Origin: Lactococcus allomyrinae
GTDB lineage: Bacteria > Bacillota > Bacilli > Lactobacillales > Streptococcaceae
NCBI RefSeq assembly: GCF_003627095.1
Contig: NZ_CP032627.1
Coordinates: 1,488,001-1,552,000, forward strand
DNA: 64,000 bases
Reading direction: 5' to 3'
In this document: positions 8,301 through 16,562 of the stretch, in pieces
How positions within the stretch are numbered: the first letter of the stretch is position 1
How the letters are laid out: every line of letters starts with the position of its first letter
Notes under the pieces: generated by a model
The model's input: the letters and a program-made list of their open reading frames with translations, nothing else
Database searches by the model: none
What the model was told of the DNA's origin: nothing
Position numbers and translations under genes: made by a program

Positions 8301-10288
8301 ACGGTACCACCCCCGCCCCAAAGGTCCCAACCTGAATTATAGGCAGAAGTGATGTCGGTCTTACCATAGGCTACTGTTCCTTGAGAAGCAAGGGTTGTTT
8401 CTGCTGTTCCCCCCATTGCTGTACAATATACAACGCCTGCTCCTCCAACAGAGTTGTCAGGATTAGACGTTCCTGCTTCAAGAACAGATTGACCTTGAAG
8501 ATATCCGTTAGAACTTGCACCGTAAGAATATCCCGTCCAGTCATTGTTACCTCCACCAGCAGTGGTGGACATAACTCCTGATTGTTCCCATGTATAGATA
8601 TTTCCATAAATGGCATTACTTGTTATTTTCTGAGCATTGGAAATAACTGTACTTGTAGGAATTTGTGCATAGGCTTTTGCATCAGTGACTGTAACAGCAC
8701 TATCTAAACCAGTTTGACTTCCCAAACCCCATTGAGCTGGAGAAATTTTTAATGAATCATGTCCATTCCCACCAACAACACCATATACAGCTCCTGCTGT
8801 ACCTGTAGAAAAGGCTGATTTTATGTAATTTGTAATATTGGCATAAATAAGCCCCTGTGCTGCACTTGTCGTACTGGTAGCCGCACCATATGTATTTGCA
8901 GTTCCAGAATTAGCACCTGTGAAAAGAGCTTGCCCCGTGGTAAACGCTGAGGTGTCGTAGCTATTGGAAATGACATTTCCTGCACCTAATGTTCCGATAT
9001 TACCTTGGAAAGAGCCACCGTTATAATCAGAAAAAGGGGAGGTACCATTAATATTACTTGAAGTGCTTGTCCAACCTCCAGCACCAGTTAGTGTATTATA
9101 AATAGAACCCGAGATATTACCATAGCAAGCACCACCTTGATAGAGTTGATAGCGTGCATTAGTGCTTGTTGATTTAACATAGGTTGTAACGGTTCCATTT
9201 ACTTTTACTGGTGAAGCAGACGTTCCAATACCCCCTCCGTAAATATTTGTTACTTGAGCAGCAATTGCACCATTGATATCCAAGTTAGTATTTCCAGAGA
9301 TTGTTGCTCCAGCCGCACTCCCCCCTGTTACATTAGTGAGGGTTGACGATGCCTGAGTAATCGTAACATGAGTATCTCCAGAGATTGTTCCACCAGATGA
9401 ATTACCGCCATAGATGTTCCATCCTGCCGTCCCACCTGTCGCTCCAATATAAACATTCGTACTCCCCGAAAGGTTTGTATTATCTGTCCCTCCATAAATA
9501 TTTGGAGCACCAGTAATCCAAGAACCATTCGTTGTCGCAAAAGCATTCCCTTGAGCATAAATATTATCACCGCTAGCAGCGACAGTCACATTACGGAATA
9601 TCGTAGGTACTCCAAAATAAACATTGTTCGGTAGGGTTACGGTGTAATTTGTCCCCGATGCTTGAGAAGTATTGGAACTGGTCAAAGCATCTGCTGGGTT
9701 AGATACCCATGTTAAGCTTTTAGCATGACCAACAAGTGTACTAAACGTCATACTGGTTGCACTTGGTGCAGAAACAGGAGCTTTGACTAATGAATTATTT
9801 AAAGTTGTATTACTGCCAAAATAAAGTACAAAATCTGAAGTACTCGCATTAGAGGCGCTATACATCATGTATAATGCTTGTTGAACACCTGCATCCGTTG
9901 CGGGAAAACTACCGAGAACTGTACCGTTCTGAACAGCAGTAACCTGATTTGCTGGTAAAGTTAATCCACCTATACTTTGTTGCCATCCAAAACTATTGGG
10001 AGCAATTGCATCACTAACTGTGTTTTGAGGAAGGGGGGTACGACTAGGTTGTGAAACTGATTTACCATTAAAAGTACTACTAGTGGGAACAACGCTTTTA
10101 AGCATGGTACTCATACTAGTATTAGACGTTGTCGCTCCTACTTCTTGAGGTGATAACATCTTCCCAAGAGATGTTGGCGTAACACGTCCGCTACTAAAAG
10201 CTTGAGGAATCGCCCCCAGGTTCATAGATGGGACCAATGCTAGCAACATTGCAAAAGTCACAAGTTTAAATTTGTTTTTTCTTTGCAT
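5333..10288 (-). CDS. Very large WxL surface protein with repetitive beta-rich body
   Basis: The 1651-residue protein has a signal peptide (about 1-30), then about 1350 residues rich in Gly, Ser, Thr and Asn. In that stretch motifs such as N-V-Y-G-G and N-I-Y-G-G recur every 20-40 residues, the pattern of a right-handed parallel beta-helix. The C-terminal 200 residues form a WxL domain: the first motif is P-W-A-V (V instead of L) and the second is L-T-W-S-L-N-D-V-P near the end. WxL domains bind peptidoglycan non-covalently. The start has AAGGGAG five bases upstream. It is probably the large ligand-binding or adhesive member of the complex; the ligand is unknown. Confidence 0.88.
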   Translation of the reverse strand: MQRKNKFKLVTFAMLLALVPSMNLGAIPQAFSSGRVTPTSLGKMLSPQEVGATTSNTSMSTMLKSVVPTSSTFNGKSVSQPSRTPLPQNTVSDAIAPNSFGWQQSIGGLTLPANQVTAVQNGTVLGSFPATDAGVQQALYMMYSASNASTSDFVLYFGSNTTLNNSLVKAPVSAPSATSMTFSTLVGHAKSLTWVSNPADALTSSNTSQASGTNYTVTLPNNVYFGVPTIFRNVTVAASGDNIYAQGNAFATTNGSWITGAPNIYGGTDNTNLSGSTNVYIGATGGTAGWNIYGGNSSGGTISGDTHVTITQASSTLTNVTGGSAAGATISGNTNLDINGAIAAQVTNIYGGGIGTSASPVKVNGTVTTYVKSTSTNARYQLYQGGACYGNISGSIYNTLTGAGGWTSTSSNINGTSPFSDYNGGSFQGNIGTLGAGNVISNSYDTSAFTTGQALFTGANSGTANTYGAATSTTSAAQGLIYANITNYIKSAFSTGTAGAVYGVVGGNGHDSLKISPAQWGLGSQTGLDSAVTVTDAKAYAQIPTSTVISNAQKITSNAIYGNIYTWEQSGVMSTTAGGGNNDWTGYSYGASSNGYLQGQSVLEAGTSNPDNSVGGAGVVYCTAMGGTAETTLASQGTVAYGKTDITSAYNSGWDLWGGGGTVWTYRQAFLQNGDCYLIHNNDISRWTYGGQSNGSQVGNSYNILNGGIVDTLEGGGYTGTTRWGSTTAQVNMGQVNWFLSGGSWGDLYNTNNATVNVYNGTINAIVGGNYGQAGTETIAGDSTVNVYGGDFSGSPRTGTKQLCGGPFFNGSSSILGSTVLNLDLTGATGSTFKLPLGTYLSGGAGYNNTATHVGSGVNNSITVNISANSSSGNVLNGAVIYGDGQSNGSSSTYTNIGTINMNINADGNTVGSLYATNYVAMPSSGQLYNTNIEVGDGTTISGTVSSGGSSDNLTDAIASANTNTSIVTLGNNTSHNPITINGSLINFNSAELTSQATVNVAGSFKNGGGATAATHAATYAKHGTIQMDSNSTLGITSTSSVVSGSKLIVYPNATLSTPYVQTSGLINLSDLDMSTNNGNLFWNPTGTPPTNISNSYGGAYWGQQSGFPVLTFNGGDASTKSGAANITPDNFSGVDITRNYAFLGDYTINSLSSPSNPTWIGYVVPGQIRVYNMTGDAGSGYWQHHLKSNITTGTPVAGQAMQAWASVAADTNASSMKVMYVMGYSDSTTNPFTFTSQSPYYIKSRTASGFDGRVLNNYPQTNPSFDVSAGTTGATRSFATKDYFVGNQQDGSNDPTTFGSYIIQNVVTDNTTSLSAGNYILPNTSSETNASSLTQAQLQQIVGLKGVGVMSDITVSAGTLSSINTAGTSIQDPTSSETNAQGQSYAEVPMTWTLGSSTAKSNIVVVPQAAVISSDHQTAVNAYDTSMTGDDAHALKNQADLDGNWTYALGFKADGTIEDPTISTPVDLVGTLQTITADHPIIDENGNIDPVTYTYNGVSKEITINLSFGSISLTTPTMYDFGTLNVSPKPLVAWAQSPSSDVTVTDTRTGTGLKPWAVTVAQTQDLQGVTNGNNLAPYLIFKDGTGSQQITSAAMQIYANTAPTTGTFNLNQNWNSGTGQGIQLNIPVQSQEKGTYEGQLTWSLNDVPTN

Positions 10289-10335
10289 GAAATCTCCCTT
10301 ACTTGTTTCTCACCACTAAACATATTATTAAAAAA

Positions 10336-11091
10336 TTAGTTAGCAGGTGTGTCATCAAGGGTCCATGTAAGGTCTGCTGTATATTGAGCTGCACCAGCTA
10401 CACCCGCTGGAACTGCGAGTGTTACGGCTGTATCTTTGGTTGCACCATCTTTGCCACCAAAGTCAAGCAAGCTGTTACCTGAACCATGTCCTGCTGTTGC
10501 TCCAAGGATTGTTCCCGATTGAACACCTGGTGTCAATACTGTTGATGCTGCTGAAATATCGGCTGGATTTGCTGTACCAGCACCTTGAATTTCTGCATCT
10601 CCAAGTGTAATTGTTGCACCAGTAAGTGTTCCATGACCATTAGCAACAAGCCCTGCATCTGAAGTAGTGAAGTCAGTCATTTGTACTTTTAAGTTCCATC
10701 CAGAGAATGTTCCACGGTTATCCGCAACTTGAACATAGTTTGTACGTGTGGTACCATCGTCCAATTTTTGTGCTGCTGCATTATAAACTTCTGCTTTATT
10801 GCTGACTGGATGACTACCAAAATCAAAGCTTGATGCATAAACAATCGTCAAACCGCTATCTGGCATTGTTGGACCTCCAGGGTTAACACCATCTGGTTCT
10901 GTAGGAGTGACGGGAGTAGTTGGATCTTGTGGGTCAACTGGTCCTGTTGTGTCGGTACCAGGTGTGAATGTAACTTCACCTTGTGAATTGTATACTTGTG
11001 TTGTTGCAGCACTAGCAATTTGTGGCGCAATGGAAGCGGCCAAAAGTCCAAGTGTGGCTAATGAAATATATTTTACTGCTGATTTAGACAT
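10336..11091 (-). CDS. WxL domain surface protein (paralogue 1)
   Basis: The 251-residue protein has a signal peptide ending A-S-A-A, a Pro/Asp/Thr-rich linker (about 45-80) and a WxL domain with G-W-N-L-K-V and the terminal Y-x3-L-T-W-T-L-D-D-T-P signature. The family anchors to peptidoglycan through this domain. It is one of four similar adjacent genes and lies 48 bases upstream of the giant WxL gene. The tandem copies share the N-terminal Y-N/D-S-Q/N-G pattern, which points to local duplication followed by divergence. Confidence 0.9.
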   Translation of the reverse strand: MSKSAVKYISLATLGLLAASIAPQIASAATTQVYNSQGEVTFTPGTDTTGPVDPQDPTTPVTPTEPDGVNPGGPTMPDSGLTIVYASSFDFGSHPVSNKAEVYNAAAQKLDDGTTRTNYVQVADNRGTFSGWNLKVQMTDFTTSDAGLVANGHGTLTGATITLGDAEIQGAGTANPADISAASTVLTPGVQSGTILGATAGHGSGNSLLDFGGKDGATKDTAVTLAVPAGVAGAAQYTADLTWTLDDTPAN

Positions 11092-11148
11092 GAAATTGTC
11101 CTGCCTTTCTGAGATATAAATAAGTTTTTATCGCTTACTCCTCTTGTA

Positions 11149-11907
11149 TTAAGTTGGAGTATTCGTTGGTAAATCAGATAATATCCAATTTAGTGTTGTG
11201 GTATAAGCTGCTGCATCTTTTGGTGTCGTACCAGGTACAAATAGTGTTACATCTGGGGTGAGACCATCCTTCGTAATACTAGTTTGACTTCCCCAACGAA
11301 TCACCCAAGTCCCTGCACCTTCACCAGATGTAGCAAGTGCGACTTGCGTTTCTACACCTGGAATTAAGCTGAGTACTTCTTGAGCTTTGGGAGCAGATGC
11401 TCCATTTGTAGATGCTGGAACTGGGTTTTTCAAAGAAATCGCAGAGCCGTTAAGCACTTTATATTTCTGGGGACCTGTACCAACTTGCGTAAATTGAGAA
11501 GTTTCTACAACTTTTAAAGCCCAACCCGAAAATGTGCCACGTCTGTCTGTTACTTGGACGTAATTGGGCGTTAAAGTCTCTGAATTAAAATACTTTTGAG
11601 CTTTCGCAAGATAGGTTTCATCTTCATTTGAGATATCGTGAGTTCCAAAATCAAAGCTTGATGCAAAATCGATTGTAAGTGGGCCATCTCCGCCAGGAGT
11701 AGGTTTTGAACCGTCTGGATTCTGTGGATCTACAGGAAGGGTAGGATCAGGTGTATTAGGATCTACAGGGGGTTGAACACCACTTCCTGTACTAAATCCA
11801 ACAATTCCCTGTGAATCGTAGGTCTGTGTCGTGGCGGCGTAAGCTTTATGGGCTAAACCCAATGAAATCAGGATGAGAGGCACGCTTAACAATGTTATTT
11901 TTTTCAC
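11149..11907 (-). CDS. WxL domain surface protein (paralogue 2)
   Basis: The 252-residue secreted protein has a signal peptide ending A-Y-A-A, a P-V-D-P-type proline-rich linker and a WxL domain (G-W-A-L-K-V; L-N-W-I-L-S-D-L-P). The start is GTG with AAAGGAGGG four bases upstream. It shares the domain plan of its three neighbours and is presumably displayed in the same complex. Individual ligand or partner specificity cannot be seen. Confidence 0.9.
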   Translation of the reverse strand: MKKITLLSVPLILISLGLAHKAYAATTQTYDSQGIVGFSTGSGVQPPVDPNTPDPTLPVDPQNPDGSKPTPGGDGPLTIDFASSFDFGTHDISNEDETYLAKAQKYFNSETLTPNYVQVTDRRGTFSGWALKVVETSQFTQVGTGPQKYKVLNGSAISLKNPVPASTNGASAPKAQEVLSLIPGVETQVALATSGEGAGTWVIRWGSQTSITKDGLTPDVTLFVPGTTPKDAAAYTTTLNWILSDLPTNTPT

Positions 11908-11947
11908 AGTACCCTCCTTTTCATGTTATTGAGGTTAAGCAAATGAC

Positions 11948-12739
11948 TTAGTTCCCTGGAGCATTCGTTAATGACCAATTAAGTTGAGTCGTGTAAGCTG
12001 TCGCTTTATTGGTCCCTGCAATAACTTTAAGAGTAATTGGTGATGCTGTTGATACTGCATCATTATCAAGATGAGGGCCTCCGTTTTCTTGGTAGTCTGC
12101 GTTGCCGCCAAGACCGTAAACCCAAGTCCCCATTCCTTGATTAGTGCCTGCACCTAAAATCTTAGTTGCTGCTGTCCCTACTGTAAAACTATCAGTATTA
12201 ACATAACCTGGTGTTGCTGCTGTGGTCCCCTCCGTATAGCCTTTGCTGAAAGATAGCTCTGCTCCAGTCAACTGATCTCCATCTGAATTTTGAAATTGGT
12301 CACTTTCGGCAACAGTTAAAGTCCAACCATCCCATGTTCCGCGTGTATCTGTGACTTGGACATAGTTAGGACGAGTGATATCAACGTCATTTCCATCCTT
12401 ATCTTTGCTAATCCATTGAGCATGTGCATAATAAGTGGCATCATTAGATGAGATCTTCTGTGTACCAAAGCTCAAACTTGACGCAAAGTCAATAGAAAGC
12501 GCGCCACCTGTCCCTGGTGCTGGGTCTGTACCATCTGGGTTCGTTGGTCCTACTGGAACTGTTGGATTTAATGGGTCAACTGGGCTAATCCCTGTATTAT
12601 CCCCTTCTTCAAAGTTAACGTAACCATTAGACGTGTAGTCTCCACCTGTACTTGCAGCACTTACAGTACCAGCAATCATAGGTCCTACTACAAGGCATGT
12701 TGTCAATACTGATGCTGATTTCAGTAACATTTTATTCAT
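11948..12739 (-). CDS. WxL domain surface protein (paralogue 3)
   Basis: The 263-residue protein has a signal peptide, a proline-rich linker containing P-V-D-P-L-N-P, and a WxL domain with G-W-T-L-T-V and Y-T-T-Q-L-N-W-S-L-T-N-A-P. AAGGAG lies eight bases before the ATG. The gene is spaced 40 bases from paralogue 2 and 45 from paralogue 4, as in a single transcription unit. Confidence 0.9.
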   Translation of the reverse strand: MNKMLLKSASVLTTCLVVGPMIAGTVSAASTGGDYTSNGYVNFEEGDNTGISPVDPLNPTVPVGPTNPDGTDPAPGTGGALSIDFASSLSFGTQKISSNDATYYAHAQWISKDKDGNDVDITRPNYVQVTDTRGTWDGWTLTVAESDQFQNSDGDQLTGAELSFSKGYTEGTTAATPGYVNTDSFTVGTAATKILGAGTNQGMGTWVYGLGGNADYQENGGPHLDNDAVSTASPITLKVIAGTNKATAYTTQLNWSLTNAPGN

Positions 12740-12784
12740 GAGTTGTCTCCTTTTAAATAATCCTATTTTTAATCTGATATGATT

Positions 12785-13627
12785 TTATTGACTGACTGCA
12801 GATGTGTTACCTGACCAATCATTGCCTGGTACTGCTTGGAGACTCCAATATAAATCTGTCGTATAAGCTGCTGCTTTTTCTACCAAACCTGATGGAACGG
12901 TTAAACTAATTGCTGATTTTGTCGCAACTTTGGATTGGTCTGAGGTGTTTGCAGTATCTACTGATGCTGCATCATACGCATCTACATCACCAAAGTTGTA
13001 AAGCCAAGTTCCTGCTCCTTCATTTTCAGCTGCTGAAACAAGTTTAGTCGCTACACCTGGTGTGAGTGAACCTGAGGTCACAACATCACTTGGTGTACCT
13101 GAGGTAATTCCGTTCCCACCTACAATTGTTCCACCAGTGAAGTTAATTTGTGCTCCAGTAAGTGCATAACCTGCATCTGAAGAACTACCAGAGCTCAAGT
13201 GAAGATCTGAGGCTTGGGTCAAGGTCAACGTCCAGCCTGCCAGATCTCCTGATTGGTCAGTTACTTGCGCGTAGTTGGGTACGATTTTAGTCGCATCATC
13301 TTTATCTACTACCATGTCAGGGTGAGCATAATAAGTTTGTGCTTGTGTAGAGATTGATTGTGTACCGAAGTAAAGTGTTGAACCATAGTCAACTGTCAAG
13401 TTCCCTGGTGCTCCTGGGGTGCCTGGATCCACGGGAGTGACGGGATTCGTTGGATCAGTGGGGTCAAGGGGGTCTACTGGCCCTGTACCTGCTTGCAAAG
13501 TAAGGTTGGCACTAGAAGTATAGTCACCACCAGTAGTCGTTGCTGCACCTGCGGTAGAAATAAGCACTGGTCCTGCAATTAAAACTGTTGCTAATAGTGC
13601 TGAAGATTTTAATACTAATTTGTTCAT
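12785..13627 (-). CDS. WxL domain surface protein (paralogue 4)
   Basis: The 280-residue protein has a signal peptide ending A-G-A-A, a linker of D-P-T-D-P-T-N-P type and a WxL domain (G-W-T-L-T-L; L-Y-W-S-L-Q-A-V-P). Unlike its neighbours it continues about a dozen residues beyond the terminal proline. The start has AAGGAG upstream. It is the first WxL gene after the small LPXTG protein. Confidence 0.9.
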   Translation of the reverse strand: MNKLVLKSSALLATVLIAGPVLISTAGAATTTGGDYTSSANLTLQAGTGPVDPLDPTDPTNPVTPVDPGTPGAPGNLTVDYGSTLYFGTQSISTQAQTYYAHPDMVVDKDDATKIVPNYAQVTDQSGDLAGWTLTLTQASDLHLSSGSSSDAGYALTGAQINFTGGTIVGGNGITSGTPSDVVTSGSLTPGVATKLVSAAENEGAGTWLYNFGDVDAYDAASVDTANTSDQSKVATKSAISLTVPSGLVEKAAAYTTDLYWSLQAVPGNDWSGNTSAVSQ

Positions 13628-13712
13628 TAACTGTTTCTCCTTAAATGTTAATCCATTAGAAATAAATTATTTTTCAAATGGTGAGTAATAAAACTTTGGC
13701 TTTAGTATTTTC

Positions 13713-14024
13713 CTATATGGCTTCCCTCCTTTTATGCTTTTTATAAACTGTAATGAGGAATAAAAGAATCATTCCTGCAAAACTTGTTATAACTGAAGAA
13801 TTTGTTGCATCTCCCGTTTTGGGAAGAATACTTTGCTCCTTAGGAAGAGTTGGTTTAGATTCCGCAGGAGCAACATTCTCACCACTTGAGGACGGGGGCG
13901 TTGTCCAAACACCTGTAAACCCTACACGGCCTTGCGTGTTATACTTTGTTTCGGCTGCGTGAGCATAAACTGTAGGCATCATTAAAAGCAACAGAAGCAA
14001 TGCAAATAAATGTTTTTTGTTCAT
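13713..14024 (-). CDS. Small LPXTG protein of the WxL cluster (CscD-like)
   Basis: The 103-residue product has a signal peptide (about 1-23), the same short Y-N-T-Q-G-R-V-G-F motif seen at the N-terminus of the WxL proteins, a Ser/Pro linker, L-P-K-T-G at about residue 67, a hydrophobic helix and a basic tail (K-K-H-K-R-R). This is a sortase substrate. WxL clusters usually carry one small LPXTG gene. It is the first gene of the cluster; the ATG has AGGAG upstream. No sortase gene is present in the window. Confidence 0.88.
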   Translation of the reverse strand: MNKKHLFALLLLLLMMPTVYAHAAETKYNTQGRVGFTGVWTTPPSSSGENVAPAESKPTLPKEQSILPKTGDATNSSVITSFAGMILLFLITVYKKHKRREAI

Positions 14025-14177
14025 TCTTTCTCCTAATTTTTCTCTAGATTGAGAAAGCGATACTCTGTTTTTCTAGGCAAGTGATATCACCTATGTTAAA
14101 CAACTAATTTTTAAAGTTTCATCCCTCCTTTTTTAAAAACACCTTCCTAGTATGAGCATAATGTTCTAGAAGTACTA

Positions 14178-14205
14178 TTTCAGAAAAATCATAATTTTTC
14201 TGAAA
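14178..14205 (+). repeat. 28-bp palindromic repeat, copy A
   Basis: The stem TTTCAGAAAAAT pairs with ATTTTTCTGAAA around the loop CATA. Copy B at 14457 is its exact reverse complement. The half ATTTTTCTGAAATTT differs at two places from the CodY consensus AATTTTCWGAAAATT, so a CodY or similar operator is possible. Confidence 0.7.
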
Positions 14206-14456
14206 TTTAGTTTTTCATAGTATAATATAGTGAATGAATATCTCTATTAAATAGATAATTATTTTTAAATTTTTAATCCAATTCGATTCTATGTTGTACT
14301 GAGATTACCTAAAACGGAAGTTGTTATATAAAATAATCTTCACGAAAGGGTTGAAAAGATTACGATATTTTTATATAATATTCTTGTAACTAATTAATGC
14401 TTTTCTATTTTATTGCATAATATCTAGTTGTTTTTATACTCGCTTTCAAACTTTTC

Positions 14457-14484
14457 TTTCAGAAAAATTATGATTTTTCTGAAA
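14457..14484 (-). repeat. 28-bp palindromic repeat, copy B
   Basis: Same 12-bp stem as copy A but with loop TATG, i.e. the exact reverse complement of copy A, 279 bases away. Two identical palindromes bracketing an AT-rich segment suggest paired operators that could loop. Confidence 0.7.
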
Positions 14485-14791
14485 CTAACATTATCGCTGA
14501 CCCCTGTGGTTAAGCCTTTTTTATTTTTATTACTCTAAAAAAATAATTAGTTAAAATGTTCTGATTCAAACAAAACGTTTATTACAAAATCTTTTTACTT
14601 ACTACTTTTTAGCTCCAAATCCCTTATGATTACGTTAAGAAAAAAGTCTACTTCTTCATTTAAGAGATTTTATCTTAAAATTTGGCTCTTTTTTTAAATT
14701 TTTAATGCAATAGCTACTCTTATTCCTATTAAAAAATTAAATTTTTTGTAACATTAGATATAATTAATTCGTTATAAGTGTTTATTAAAAT

Positions 14792-14816
14792 AAAAAAAGC
14801 GTAAAATCTACGCTTT
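14792..14816 (-). terminator. Rho-independent terminator of the 60-residue gene
   Basis: In minus sense AAAGCGTA pairs with TACGCTTT around a five-base loop and is followed by TTTTTTT. It lies about 35 bases after the small ORF stop. Confidence 0.8.
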
Positions 14817-14831
14817 CGATGTATTACCTTT

Positions 14832-14847
14832 CTGTCAGTACTGACAG
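14832..14847. repeat. CTGTCAG palindrome (16-bp form)
   Basis: Exact CTGTCAGTACTGACAG between the small gene and its terminator. It is the first copy in the window of a palindrome family that recurs about twenty times between here and 55.8 kb, with half-sites to 63.3 kb. Confidence 0.85.
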
Positions 14848-14852
14848 ATTTT

Positions 14853-15035
14853 TTATTTATTTCCCTTCATTGTTCGATTGAAACGATGATGTGAACGACC
14901 ATAGCGGCTAATCCTCCGATGAGGTTTATGAGTTGGAACTCCATTTTCCTCAAAATCTTCAAACTGCTCATCTTCTTCTCTACCACTCAGAACTTCATGA
15001 AGTTTAAGTAATTCTTCGCGTTGTTTCTCTAGCAT
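14853..15035 (-). CDS. Small highly charged hypothetical protein
   Basis: A 60-residue ORF with an acidic middle (E-E-D-E-Q-F-E-D-F-E-E) and a basic, histidine-rich end (H-R-R-I-S-R-Y-G-R-S-H-H-R). The ATG is preceded by GGGGGTG with about six bases of spacing, and a good terminator follows. These make it a plausible real gene despite its length. No family is recognised. Confidence 0.5.
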   Translation of the reverse strand: MLEKQREELLKLHEVLSGREEDEQFEDFEENGVPTHKPHRRISRYGRSHHRFNRTMKGNK

Positions 15036-15148
15036 TTTTTCACCCCCACTTATAAAAATAACTTTCTCTATAAGTCCTTTCTTCTTTCTAATCTTAATAT
15101 AATTATCTCATTTTTATCTTATTCACCAAAACAATACACAACTGACAA

Positions 15149-15188
15149 AAAAGGTTACTGACAGAAAAACTATCAGTAACCTTTTTCT
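15149..15188 (-). terminator. Terminator overlapping the end of the lipase-like gene
   Basis: AAAAAGGTTACTGA... pairs with ...TCAGTAACCTTTTTT; the TGA stop codon of the upstream gene lies in the ascending stem. One arm carries CTGTCAG of the palindrome family. Confidence 0.85.
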
Positions 15189-16504
15189 CTTAATTCTGAA
15201 ATCATCTGAACGTAAAATTCCATTACATCAAATCTTTTAATATTTTTGCGGCTCAAGTCGATCATATCACTATGCGAAATTCCCATTCTTCCTTTCGGTC
15301 TTAATATGCCTAGAAAATTTCCCCATTGCATTGACTTTGTTGCAACAAGCCCATCATTATCACCAGCGATTGGTTTAATAATTGCATAGCCGAGATTTAA
15401 TGGGAAAGATGCTGACCTCCTAGATTTCATTGATGAGCCAATGCTTTGATAATAGACATATGGTGAATCTGTCATTTTTCTATTTAACTGTCCACAGCGT
15501 TCAGGGGTTAGTTCTTTGATTGACTCAACAAAATCACACTGAGTATCTCCCAATCTCATAAATATGTTCGAATACTTATTACCTATTTTTGTCACAATTT
15601 TTTCTGGTGTCATGGATAATACTTTCCCCGCTAAATCCGAACCATAGTGTGGACTATTGATTGTCGTAAGACTTGCGACATAAGGAGCGAGCCCTAACAC
15701 AGATATAGCATACCGACTATCAATTCCCCCTTTTGAATGTGCGATGATATTCACTTTGCTTGCGCCAGTCTGAGCAAGTATACTCAAAATTTTATCCCTA
15801 ATTTGTATCGCAGCTTGCTCGACAGGAATAGATGATTCATGTTCTCCATAAAATATCTGGGCTCCGTTATCTTCAAGCGCTTCAGGAATTCTTCCCCAAT
15901 AATTAAATATTTCCCAATCTCTAAAAAATATTCCATGTATCATAACAATTGGATACTTTGTTTTGCAAACTTGTTTTTCTTTACGCTTTTGATTGAGGAT
16001 ATATTTTTGATTATCAAAAATGAGTTCTTGTTTTATTTTCACACTTGCAAAAGTGGAAAAGATACTGTTAATAAATGGCATCCACCAAAAAGATAATAAA
16101 GCAATTCTGAGCAAAAGCCCAATTTGTCGTGATATTGTAAAACTTCTTATCAAGCCATTGATAACTAAAAAGTAACACAATAAAAGACTCACAGTAAAAT
16201 TAGTTAAAAATATTACCCAGTGTATTGGATAGACTGTTATTATAGAGAGGTATATTAAAGCTTGAACTAAAAAGACCACTGCAGATGATTGCAAAATATC
16301 ATAGCAAGCACTTAATTTAGTTAATTTTTCTGCTGGATATTCCGTGGTTCGAGGATTAAAATTATAAAAAAAGTAAAATAAGGTTAGCACAATTCCTATT
16401 AACCCTTTAATATAAAAAGCTCCATTGAATCTTGTTAAAATGATGGCTTGATTGACTGATAAAATTAGAAGAATCCAAAATAATATTTTTTTGAGCATTA
16501 TCAT
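15173..16504 (-). CDS. Membrane-associated lipase/esterase-like alpha/beta hydrolase
   Basis: The 443-residue protein begins with about five hydrophobic segments (residues 1-165). An alpha/beta-hydrolase domain follows, with the oxyanion motif M-I-H-G-I-F (about 190) and the nucleophile elbow I-I-A-H-S-K-G-G (about 255), the A-H-S-x-G form seen in secreted triacylglycerol lipases. Later H and D residues (N-D-G-L-V; G-I-S-H-S-D) could complete the triad. The membrane domain is unusual for a lipase and suggests action at the membrane on lipids. The substrate is unknown. The first ATG lacks a strong ribosome site; an ATG two codons later is equally possible. Confidence 0.75.
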   Translation of the reverse strand: MIMLKKILFWILLILSVNQAIILTRFNGAFYIKGLIGIVLTLFYFFYNFNPRTTEYPAEKLTKLSACYDILQSSAVVFLVQALIYLSIITVYPIHWVIFLTNFTVSLLLCYFLVINGLIRSFTISRQIGLLLRIALLSFWWMPFINSIFSTFASVKIKQELIFDNQKYILNQKRKEKQVCKTKYPIVMIHGIFFRDWEIFNYWGRIPEALEDNGAQIFYGEHESSIPVEQAAIQIRDKILSILAQTGASKVNIIAHSKGGIDSRYAISVLGLAPYVASLTTINSPHYGSDLAGKVLSMTPEKIVTKIGNKYSNIFMRLGDTQCDFVESIKELTPERCGQLNRKMTDSPYVYYQSIGSSMKSRRSASFPLNLGYAIIKPIAGDNDGLVATKSMQWGNFLGILRPKGRMGISHSDMIDLSRKNIKRFDVMEFYVQMISELREKGY

Positions 16505-16562
16505 ACTTTAACTATAACAAAAACAAAGTAAAAAATCCCTGATAATCAGGAATTTTCTAATA

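Larger units (their letters stand above)
14025..14852. other. AT-rich intergenic region upstream of the WxL cluster
   Basis: Very AT-rich and without a credible gene. It holds two 28-bp palindromic repeats in opposite orientation, the palindrome GTGATATCAC at 14081-14090 about 60 bases before the first WxL-cluster gene, a terminator at its far end and one copy of the CTGTCAG palindrome. It probably contains the cluster promoter, but no strong -35/-10 pair stood out. Confidence 0.6.

Noticed and set aside
14178-14205. Definite CodY operators
   Set aside because: Two to three mismatches to the CodY box and a perfect longer palindrome make another binding protein equally likely; kept only as a possibility.
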